The notes below the pieces were generated by a model. The model saw only the letters and a list, made by a program, of their open reading frames with translations. It ran no database searches and was not told the DNA's origin. Made by a program: the position numbers and the translations under genes. From Drosophila pseudoobscura (lineage: Eukaryota; Arthropoda; Insecta; Diptera; Drosophilidae), in NCBI RefSeq assembly GCF_009870125.1, contig NC_046681.1, positions 19,109,001 through 19,173,000 on the forward strand: a DNA stretch of 64,000 bases. Direction: 5' to 3'. Of the stretch, positions 35,201-47,200 are shown piece by piece. Every line of letters begins with the position of its first letter. The stretch's first letter is position 1.

Positions 35201-38200
35201 ATCAATGGATTGTATCATTTTATACTCTTCTTCCTTCTTCCATTCTTGTAATCATCCAGCCATCTGTTTATTTGTAACAACCATGGAATATCCATAAAGA
35301 TGAGATCTTTTTAACTTTTCTTCTGGTTTCTGTGATTAAGTTCTATGCTGGTTCTCCTCTTTCATGGCCCTCTGGGGACACCACCACCACCGTGGCTACC
35401 TTTCCTTTCATTTCCACTGTTCCACTGCAAGTTGAAGTACCAGTCCGTTTCTTTCTCTCTCAATAATTATTCACTTCTCTAGTGCTTCCGAAAGCGCTTT
35501 CCAATCCCATTTCCATTTCCCTCAATCATTTTTGCCACACTGGGGGAAGGAAGCGCTTTTTAATAAACCTCATATTCCATTTCGATTCACTGGACTTTTA
35601 CATTTTTAATTAATGCACATTTGCACTCATCCTCTCTATCTCTCTCTCATACTCTCTCTCTCTCTCTTGCCTCTGGTTTTCCCCTTCATATTCTGGGGCA
35701 CTCTTTCGGAGCCCTTCGTGGATGCAACACTCATTTTTATTGCAACTTTTTCGAGTTAATCACATATTTGCGTCCACTGGTGTCTGTGTTTTTTTAAGCG
35801 TTTGTGCCAGTCTGTGTGCTCGTGTGTGTGCGCTTTGGGCGTGGCCAACGCCCACGCGTGGCACGCTCTTCTGTGCATTTAATTAATGCAACAATCTCTC
35901 TCCCTGCCGCTTCCTTTGGGTGTTTTCTCCTCCGTTTGCTCGAAGCAAACACAAACACGAAAAACAAAACTCATTTGACTGTGGCCTTGGTTCTGGTCTG
36001 TCGCTTACTACAACCATAGCCACAACGCCAGAACGCCACAGCGCCACAAACTGCAAACTATTATCAGGGGCAGTGGGCGTGGCCCTAGGCTCGGGGATTG
36101 TGCGACAGCCATGATTTATACACAGCGGACAATGCGCGCGCGGCGGCATGCCTCACCTTCTCCAAGAAGGAAGCAGCCAAGGAAATGAAAGTAAAGGAAA
36201 GCCAGGTGCCTCAAGGATTTACCCCGCCCATCAGCGAACGAATAATTGCCCCACATTTATGGAAAACCTAATTCAATAATGGAATTGCGACCTTAGACAC
36301 GATTTCCAATGACTTTTTTCTGGTCCAAGGAGCATCTGCTCCACCTTCTCCTTCTGCTTACATAAAGCGCTTTTCCCACACACCCACCCACACACACACA
36401 CACAGGGAAATCCAATGGAAATGGAAGCATGTTGCCTTGTCATTGCCATGATAAATGTATTGGTTACACACACACACACACACACATGGAGAGGGAGAGC
36501 AGAGAAAAAGAAAATTGTGTAAAACGGAAAAAATCGTGCGGAGCAAAAAAAGAAAGGTGGGAGACGGGGAAAAACTCTGTGGGAAACTGGGACTACGGAA
36601 AAATTGTTGCAGCAGCACACACAGGACCCAGGACCCAGGACACAGCACACGGGACACACACATCCGTGCTCCGGCTGAAGGAAATGGAAATCCCGATTCC
36701 AAGGAAACGCACGTGACATGGCTGCGCAAAAACTAAGCAAAAGATTCAGCAACTGGAGCAGGATTACCTGCACTATAACCTCCTCCCCTGCTCCCTTCCT
36801 ACCTCTGCGTCTGCGTCTGCATCTTGGGGATTGGCTCTAAGGAAATCTGTTCGCCTTTCACCCAGTAATTGGCTTTCAATTGCTGACCCAGGCATTTTAT
36901 TAGCTCGTAATCTTCAAAAAATATACGCGCCATCGTCGTCGTTGTCATCGCCATCATCACCCTCTAAAGCCGCAGAGATTGGGGCATCATGCAGATGCTG
37001 CATTCAACGCCAAAGCCATGCCGCCGCCAACAAAATAATTAATGCTTTAAAAAATTTGTCTATAAACAAGCAAAGACATTACCCGAAGAATATACAAAGA
37101 ATTAACGAGGGAATGCCAGATTCAGAGACGAAGACGAAGGTTGTATGCTCTTTAAACGATTATTCACTGAATTTGTAGAATTTTATAGGATTTTTCTTAG
37201 CATTTATGGCCTTAAATTAGTTTTGCGGCATAATTTTAAATGCTAGAAATTTATGTCTGAAAATCGGGATAGAATTTAGATTTAGAGAACTTTTAAAATT
37301 CCCCTTTTGAAAAAGTTACTATAAAGCAGAGTCACTTTCTCCCAGTGTGGCTTAGCAGTGCCATTTTTTAAATGTTTTCCTAGAGATATAGAAAGGTAGT
37401 AGCAGGTATCTTGATGTCGAGACACGTGTGCTGCTATATGGCTAGGACTCCAACGCTAATTTGCATTTAATTAAAATCCCTCCAAACGATGTGAAAATTT
37501 AGTTAATTTATTTAATTATGTGCTATTAACGGAGCCTGCATATATGTAGATACATTTTGGTCCTCACGATAATAAAACAGAATAAAAGCCTTGAGCCCCA
37601 CAATCAGAAAAGAAAACATTCCTTAAATTTCCGTCCAATTACATTTTTCTTTTAAAATCCCTTCAAAGTACATCTATTTACGCTTTAATTCTGCGAAATG
37701 GGGTACGAACTCTTCAGTTTTTGTTGTATGTAAGAATTTTCGGACTTAAATATTTGTAAATCATACGAAAATATCTGTAAAGTAGTGAAATATTTTCGTT
37801 TGACAATAGAGAGAGAATTTATAAAATGCAGAAAATATTCGCAGGGCCATGAGAGCCAGAATTGAGTGCTTGAAGTCCACATTCAAGAAGGTAAAGAAAA
37901 GTGATTTCATGTGGTGTTTCACTGTCCATGAAGCTCACAGGAGAAGGCAACTATTTTAAGGGCTGGAATTTGTGCGCTTGAAAATAGAGAGAATTTTTAA
38001 AATTCAGGAATAAACTTCGGGGAGCTAAAAGCGAGTGCTCGTGTGGTGTGGGTGGCCTTCTGGGGAGCCTCTGATATGGCTGGTGCTGGTGCTGGTGCTG
38101 GCATTGAATATACGATTAGATGTATCCATCAGAGGGCATGTGGCATGTCCCTGGAGAGACCTCATCATGTTCTACCTCCTGCGTGTAGGACTCGACATAG

Positions 38201-41200
38201 TCGATTACCCATCTCTACACATCATGAAAAAGTTATAACATCCTTCGCCATCGCAACAGGGCATACAATGTACACACACTCCTCCCTCCATCACGCCCTC
38301 CAGCTCCTTCTCCTGCTGATGTTCCCTCCTCGTTCTATTGTGCGTGTGAAAACCAGACAAATATATTTCTTTATTCTCTACCCCTCCCAACAGAGTGCTG
38401 CTGCTGTGCCTGAAGGAACGAAGAAAGGAAGGAAGGAAGTCCCCCAGAAAAGGCGCTCTCTCTCTCTCTCTCTCTGTTTAGCATCCCATCGCGTATACGC
38501 ACCTTTGGCTTCTTGGCATACTGTCCCGTGCGCACATCCCGAATGGTGGCTATATCCAGGATGTCCAGCTCGTTGTTCTGGTCCACCCAATAGAGGAAGA
38601 AGCCCTTGGCGTCGACGCGCATCGTCACCGGTAGGCCAGTGCCCGAGTCCTAGAAGAAATGAGGAAGAGGAAATCCAAAAAGATTATTGATTGCAGATGT
38701 GCAGATAATTGAAAAAACTCGAAAGATACAAATATCATCCCCCGATTCCGATTCGGGTCCAAAATAAAGATACAAACAAACGCACACGCATGAGTTTCCA
38801 ATCCATGGGGTTCATTGAACTGCCAGGCAACCCCACAGCCTGGCTAATGAATTTATTCTGGCCAATTTCTCATTCGAATAGCCCGCAAATCGGCCGGACA
38901 GTCCCGTCCCCAAGTGCAACAGCATCGCATCGCATCCCATCGTCTATCGTCTGTCATCTGTTATTTCTGCTTATTATTTAAGTCAAATTAAATGGGCCTC
39001 CGCCATGGGGCGGCCATAAATATTTAAGCATTCATTCATTCATAAAAACCAAAGAAAAAGAATGCGAATGAGAAAATTCTGGCCCCCAGCCCCCGAGCTC
39101 CCTTGTGGCAATGCCAAACAGATGTGCCCCAAACAGCATCCCACCCATGGAATATCTCGAGCCAAAAGTGAAATATTTTACTCGTATTTTTTAAATATTC
39201 TTGCAAATAAGCACAGGCCCAATCTGCGAGGCACGAAATATGTCTTTTTCGCTTGTTCGGATACTCTACAAGAAAGGGTATAACGCTTTTTGCTTAGATG
39301 TTTCTAGAGCGGAAAAGTTTCTTTATAGATAGATCGATCCTTTAGGTTTGGATGACGCGGAGGAGTCAAAAGGGGACTAAAAGTGCGAAAAGTGACCAGG
39401 TAGCGAAGAGAATGAGAGTGTAAGTTCTTCCCAGTTGCTATTTTCTTTGTTAAATGCTGTTTATGGGTCGTAACATTAAGATATCTGTCTCGTAGATCGG
39501 TGTTTCAACCATAGGATACATTAGTTACCAAATAGACGAACGATCTTTAAGTGTTTCTTGGCATTCCCACCCCGAATCCATCCTTTGTTTCCCTATCTGC
39601 TCTGTACTTTCTATTTTCTTGGAAGCGACTGAAACAACGCGCTAAATGGTGCGGCTCTTTAATGAATGTTTATCCAGACAGTGAGTGGCGGAGGGCAAGA
39701 CACTCACTCAGACATAAGAAGTCAGATAGAATAACCTGCAACAAAAGCGCGAGGGATGAAAGGATGGATGGATGTCTGTGCAACAAAGTGGGAAAGTGGG
39801 CAAGGGCCAAAAGTGTGGCCTGGTCACGCAAGTACAGAGCGGCACAGAGCTAGGACAGGGCCAACAATGTATCTCTCGGAGGAGTAGCCGCCTTGTGGCA
39901 TGCCTTGACCTCACCTCCCCAAGGATGGGCCGCCATTAAGATTAGGGGGGACGTTCGGTTAATATGGCGAAAAATTGATGAGCAAATGAAAATACTTGTA
40001 ACGAGAATACTCTCGTATTTAATTCGCAGAGTTCATTATCCCTTTTCCCTGTGGCGGGGATTGAGTGTTGGGGTTTAATGAACTCTCTCCCACTCCCGCT
40101 AGGTGCCAGAGTGGAAAACACTTTCCCGCTCTATGGAGTAATTGAAATTGAAAACATTCACTCGGATTCAATGGCCCAAGGAGACTAAAGAGAGACGTGA
40201 GAGTGGGAGTGGGAGTGAGGCAGGGATTTTCAATTAGTCGCATATTTGCTGGGGATTTTCGTGGAGCAAGAAAGGGTTCGGGGTCCATCTCCAGCGCTAA
40301 TTGGAATCCCCATTTGAGTTTTGTCCTGCATTCTGTTTTTCCGTTTTCCGTTTTCCGCTTTCCCGTTCTCCGTTCTCCTTTTCCTGTTTGTCTAATTACG
40401 GGAAAACTAATTGAGTTTCGGCTGCTCGCAGCGGAAAAGCTCTGGCCAAGGGGGGGTGGAAAACTTTTGTTAATTCGATTTCAATATGCAAAATTCTGTG
40501 GAAATTCAATAAATGCTGTGCGAAAGTAGAACCCTGTAACTGACGACTGCCACTTGCCACTTGACACGATTTTCAAATACTAAAAGCGAAGTCTTTGAGT
40601 GTATCCTCCGAGTGTATCTGTGTATCTGTTGGGTGTGCGCGTTTAGGATAAAAGCGATTGCATGCATAATTCAATTGGTGTAACAGTTGGATGTCACTCC
40701 CCGCCGCAGGCACAGACCGAAGAGCGCCGAGCGAAAGGAAAAGGCAAGGCAGCTGTGCCACAGACACAGATACAGACACAGACACAGATACAGATATATC
40801 TACGGATATGTGAAGCCATATCTGCTGGTGACGATTGTCACACGCCATTCCACATTCTATTGTCAATCATGCTTAGGGATTGACGACACTCGTGAAAGGG
40901 CTGGAAGTCTGTGAGGCAGTCCCGCTCCTTGCTGCGGATGTGGATGTGCCCCAAGTCCAAAGTGTGAGAAGTGTATGCAAATGTTGAAACTATCAAAATG
41001 CGGGGTCTAAGCAGCTGCTTGGCTGTGCAAACTACATGCAAATTATATCATAAAATATGTATCCCATCAGCACCGGCTCTGCACCTGAGCGAAAGTTTTG
41101 CCCAACTTTTGGCTCCTGTTGTAGTTTCAGCAGAGATGCCTCCCCAGCAGCAGCAGCAGCAGCAGCAGAGTGGGGTTTGGGCACTGGGAGACCCGTCATT

Positions 41201-44200
41201 TGAAGGGAGCCACTCGTCAAAGTCTGCCGCTCTGTTGGGGGCCGCCTCAGAGCTCAGAAATTAAGGAAGATTGATGCGCCGAGTGAGCACCAGCTGGATA
41301 CCCCTAGCCTTATCCTTCGTGTGTCTTTCGCTGCTTTCTCTCTTGGCCTTGATTAGCAGGTGTTTGCAGTATCTATATACCGATCGTGGATAGGGGATCG
41401 CTGATCGCTGATCGGTGATCACGCAGCGATCGGTTATCGTAAATATTTGCTAGATTTCGGACAATCAATACGCCACTTATCGGGCAATAAAAATACAGTA
41501 TTCGTTCCCTGATTAGATACGGGAATGCCTACAGCATTTACTCGCTTTAATGCACTACAAGAGTGGCGATGTGATGATTACGCAAAAAGATCTATTCGAA
41601 GGGCCCCTTCAGTTGAGCTGATAATAGGCGGCTATGGTGCCATAGATCCATCCCACGTACGACGGCACGGAGGTATACACCGTCGGGCGGTTGGCATAGC
41701 CGCAGGGCATGTAGCTCCAGGAGCCGAGGGCCACCAGTTCCGCGGGTCCATCGATGGGCCAGTACACCAGGGGAGTGCCTCCGTCCCCGTAGCAGGTCTT
41801 GACGGTGGAGCACACCTGTTTGTCCGTCAGAGGGGCATCCGACGGGAGCAGCACCTCGCACTCGGAGTTCTGCAGGAGAGGGGCAAAGGCGTATTGCAGC
41901 TGTTTGGAGAACTCATCGCCCTCCACGTCCGTGAGACCCCATCCGTAGGCGGTGACCAGTTTTCCGGAGTAGTCCTCATCGACATCCGGCAGGGCGATCT
42001 GCTGGACGCGGGCGGTGTACACAAACGGCTCCGAGACGTGGAGCAGGGCAATGTTGTCGCTGCCGGCATTGCCATTGAACGAACGGTGAACGGAGGCAAA
42101 GTCCACGTAGCGCACCTGAGCGGCGGTCACATTGGAGCGGTTGCTCACGCCCGCATAGATGGGCGTGCCGAGGACATCCCCGTTGAATGCCCGGACTCCC
42201 TCCACGCAGTGTCCGGCCGTCACGATCCAGGTCTTGCCGATGATCACTCCTCCGCACTGATGCGCGTAGGTGGCCTTCGTGAGGCTCAGGGACACCAAAT
42301 AGGGCACATTGTCCACTCCCTGGACGTCGTAGCCATCGAGGATCAGTGGCGAGATCTCCACTGGGGACTCTTCCACGGTTTCCCTTGGTGTCAGGTGTTG
42401 GATGTGCGGCAGGGAGGCGGCGCCGGCGAGCGCCACCAGCGGCAGTAGAACGAACAGCGATAGCATTCTACGGAAGCGAAGTATATTTTGGGTACGAGAG
42501 TACTGATAGGTAGGGCCACGATGGGAACCTCGATAGGTCTAAACGGTTTGCGATCGTCTGACGAGGGTTTTATAGTGCGCGGGTTCGGAGCTTTGGGAGA
42601 GAGAGCAGTTCCCATATGAATTGGAGGTATTCTGGGGAAATAGTTCTGGAAATGGATTGGGTCTTTGGGGGAAGGTCTTCTCTCTTTCATATACAATCGG
42701 TGTGTATGTTTTCGATTTCGTTTCTGATTGGATATTCATAAATACATTGTATAAGGAGAGAAGTATCTCCACATGAAGCCCTAGTACCAAAAGGAATAGG
42801 TTCTATTAGACAATATGAAATCCCATCGGCCAATCTATTATATTTGCATAAGCTAGCTTTTTAGCTTTTTAGAATTCATTCTAAGAATAGTTTAATATAA
42901 TATGGAATATCTAGGAATATCCTATACCCATTCCTATATTCCTAAGAAGAGTTCCAAGAGCCCTGGGACTTTTATAGTCGCTTTACCAATAGCCGATTGC
43001 AGAGTGGGAGAGAAATTCCCTGAAGCGGAACAAATTCCCCAATGAGGGAAATTACCCAAAAATACTGCCTGTTTTACTCTTTCTATTGGAAGTATTTCCC
43101 TGTCCCTGTCTCTAATAGAATTTTGTTGGGTTTTGATTGGGAATACGATTCTCTTAAAGTTGGGGAGATATCGATAGCTACTTGTTTTTGTAGAAAAGAG
43201 ATAGCAGATCGACGACATTTCACCATGACTATGCTCAAATACCGCCTCTAAGTTCATTCTAGAAGATTTAGTAGCTGTGTATGTGTATTTTCCTCCCCTA
43301 AATGTTGCGATCATTGGATGTCCAAAACCTAACAGAGGTAGCACTTGGATTTAATAGCAGTAGAATATGTTACCCAATCTTTCTCCGCCAAAAATCCTTA
43401 AGATCGAACTTTTGTACCTTTGGTAAACGACTACATTGATTGGGTTTCTTCCTATCACACCGATAGACACTCAATTTAGCATAAAACTTGTTTCTCCACC
43501 ACTTTTAGCTCAAATTGAAACGCATCGGATATTGTTCTTAATGCCGCCGCAAATGCTCTTAAATGGAAGTTGGCTTTTCCGGGGAGTTTTGTCCATGCAA
43601 TTACCTTTTTGCCTTGGATGTGTATCCCCCACGTGCAGCCACGGCCAGTACCGGCCAGTCCGTGCAGCATCTCCAATGTGGCGATGCATCCATAATTGCC
43701 GGCTGCCAACTGGCCCTCGAAGTGCCATTAAGGCCACATGGCCATGGCCCGCCCCTCCCTGGCGCGCTTTCCTGTTTCTCTTTCCCTCTCTGCTTTTTTT
43801 GTTGTTGTTTAAAAATGTTTTTACGCAAAGCTGCGGTTGGATGTCCGGTTGAGGGGGGAGGGCGGAGGAACGGAGGAAGCGACGGGCGAGGGAGAACTTT
43901 GTATGCCGTGAAATTTGCTTTTAATTGGCTTAGTCCTCCGCCATTCAGGACCGGACTCTGACCAGTGGTCCATGAGGCAGGGGCCAGTGTTCCGGCGTAT
44001 TTTTAGCATCCTTTCATGCCAGAGAGCCAGGGCCAGACCCCTGGCGACCTTGTCCGGCTGTCAACACCTCAGTACCCACATTACGCACCTCCAAAGGGGA
44101 CTCCAACACAGGAAGCCTTTCACCTCTGAAGGGGACTCCAACGCGGGAAGCCTTTCACCCCTAAAGGGGGCTCCAACGCGCGTTGCCTTTCACCTCCACA

Positions 44201-47200
44201 GGTGCTCTAATGAAGCCTTGCTCCACGTGTGTCCCAGCCGAAGCCTTCCTGCAGCAGAAAGTCGAGGGGGAAAAGCCCAGGCTCTCTCGCTCTGGCTTTG
44301 GGTTTACGCACAGCTTTCAAGGGCAAAACCCATAGCGTAACCTTATCAGAGCGTAGATCCCAATCGATTCGTAGGAATAGCCGCGTGTAATCGGAGTCTA
44401 ATCGAAGTCTATTCCAGATACCATTCATAAATCTATTCGCTAATCTCGCCGCGCCTTCCGACTATAAAAGAGGCAGCGCCGGCACTGGCAGACATTATTC
44501 CCGCTCTTCAGAATCGAACAGAATGAAGGTGATTGCTCTGACGCTTCTCGTGGCCTTGGTGGCCACCGCCCAGGCCGGCAAACTGACCGACAAGTTCGCC
44601 CATCTGATCCCCAGCTTCGCCACTGGCTTCGTGATCAACGGCACCGAGGCTGACCCGCACTCTGCCCCGTACATCGTGTCGCTGGCAACCAAAGTCGAGA
44701 AGCACTCGCACATCTGTGGCGGCACCATCATCAACAAGGAATGGATCCTCACTGCCGCCCACTGCATCTCCAATCCCGAGGGCATGAGCGCCATCGCCGG
44801 TCTGCACACCCGCGCCGAGGTCGATGAGCTCACTCAGCAGCGCCAGATCGACTTCGGCCGCGTCCACGAGTCCTACACCGGCGGCGTGGGTCCCTTCGAC
44901 ATTGCCATCCTGCACGTGAGCGAGCCCTTCGAGTTCAACGAGTGGGTGCAGCCCGCCCTTCTGCCCGTCCGCGAGGAGGTCCACGCCGGAGAGTCGCACC
45001 TGTACGGCTGGGGACAGCCCAAGTCCTACGTCCTGACCGCCGCCAAGAGCCTGCAGACCGTCACCACCGAGCTCGTCAACTACCCCGAGTGCGTCGAGGC
45101 CCTGCCCGAGAACGCTCCTCTGGAGCCCTCGAACATCTGCTCCTCTTCGCTGCAACAGAGCGTGTCCGCCTGCAACGGCGACTCCGGCGGCCCCCTGGTC
45201 GTTGAGCACGAGAACGCCCCCTCCGAGCTGGTCGGCATCGTCTCCTGGGGCTACATTCCCTGCGGACTGGCCCAGCTGCCGTCGGTCTACACCCGCGTCT
45301 CCGCCTACATCGACTGGATCCAGGCCAAGCAGACCGCCTACTACGCTCTGTTCTAAGGGATAGCCCTTGCACTCTTGCAGATCATCTTCCAATGGATTCG
45401 TGTTCAGGAATCCCTTGACAAGATGATTAAAGATCCATGGATGAATTGTGAAATATATGCATTCGTCTAAAGTCCACGCTTTGTCATGGGGTCTCGCAAT
45501 TTATGGTTATGATTGGGCATTCCACGGTCTACAGCTAATCCGCGGATCTAGAGTCCGCAGATTGTCTTTGGATTTATGGCAGTACTATAATAAGCAATCT
45601 ATAAGTCTGAAAAGGCCCCTGCTTTTCTGGGAGGCGTGTGCCATTGATAGTCTCGGGGTTCTCGATTGCAGAGCCAATCAGAGTCATAGTTCCAATTCCA
45701 ATTCCAGTTTATTCCTTATCGAAACGAGATTAGAGGAAATGCTGAATGGGAAAGCTCTCGCCGAAAAGCTCTGCCCTTAAAATGTACCTATTTTATGGGA
45801 AAGTTCATATTAAGTTCCCAGTAATCATAGGGTACAGGTGTACTCCAGATAGGGGATCATAAAGGGCGATTACCTGGGTATCTTGCTGTCGAGGCACCCT
45901 AAATTTAGTCTATAAACATTAACCGATTTGTAGATTGTAGATTTGTTCGACATGTAGATTGATGCCTTATATGTGTTCATATCAAATAGGAGCTCCATAT
46001 CTTGCAGATTGTTCATGCCATAAAGATTCAAACGATTGGGATTGATGGAAAGTAATATTCCAAATATGAAAAAAGGTATTTTGCGTGGATTTATCAGAAT
46101 TATCATCTGTATTATCTTTCTCTGGATAGTCTTTGGGATCCATGAATATGTGCAGATTCTTGACTTGTACTCTTTAGAACTCGTTGCGAAGGTCTTTAAC
46201 TTCCCCATTTACGGATGGTGCAGAAATCTACTCTTCGTTTCGCCGATGAAATCATAAGTTCATTAGCGCCAAAACGTATCTTATCTCTGTTTGAAGAGAT
46301 TCCTAATGAAACAATCTAGAGAATATAACTCTTTGATTTATTAAGCCAAGGGCTATAGATAATTGCTTCAATCTTAAGTGTGAACATTCGACACTCAAAT
46401 TATATGAAATTCGACACTCCAAAGTGGAGCATACACTCGAGATCCGGAGATGTGGGATAGTGGGATAGAGCCACAATCTGTGAAGCCCCCCACCTGAGAG
46501 AGATATGTCAGGCCACAGGATAACGCGGTGGTCTATCAGTGCCCCAAAGGATCGTAAATCTACGTGTGCTCGTGTCTGCAGCCAACGATAAGGGAAAATA
46601 GATTAGATCCCCGTATAAAAATCAGTGCCGGACCCACTGGTGGAACAAACCCAAGCCAGCAGCCGAGACATGAGACAATTTGTGGTGTTCCTGGCCCTCG
46701 CAGTGGCCGCCGTTTCGGGCCACACGATCGCCCAGCCAGGATTCCCCGAGGGACGCATCATCAACGGCTACGAGGCGGAGCGTGGGGAGGCTCCCTACAT
46801 CGTCTCCCTGCAGAGCACAGCCGGGACCTCGTTCTGCGCTGCTTCGATCATCCGTCCGGACGTCCTGCTGACCGCCGCCCACTGCCTCACGAAGGACACG
46901 TACCTGGCGGTGGCCGCCGGCCACAGCCGCAGCAACCCCGAGGACACCCAAGTGCGAGAGGTCACCAGCAGCCGCCAGCTAATCCACGAGAGCTACCCGG
47001 GCCAGGCGGGACCTTTCGACATCGCCCTGATCTTCCTGGAGACGCCCTTCGACCTGAATGCCGTCTCCCGCGACGGCAGCTCCCCCGTGGCGAGTATCGC
47101 CATGCCCCCCAAGAAGCTCGAGGGCTCCAACCGCGGCACCCTCTACGGCTGGGGCAAGGACGGATCCATGGGCCTGCCGGACATCCTCCAGAAGCTCGAT

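Noticed and set aside
44508..45392. Antisense open frame of 294 residues over the active protease
   Set aside because: It results from strong GC-ending codon bias in the protease gene; no domain, signal or start context.
46625..46669. N-terminal extension of the second active protease
   Set aside because: The frame is open but begins with GTG, and the signal peptide starts exactly at the ATG at 46670.
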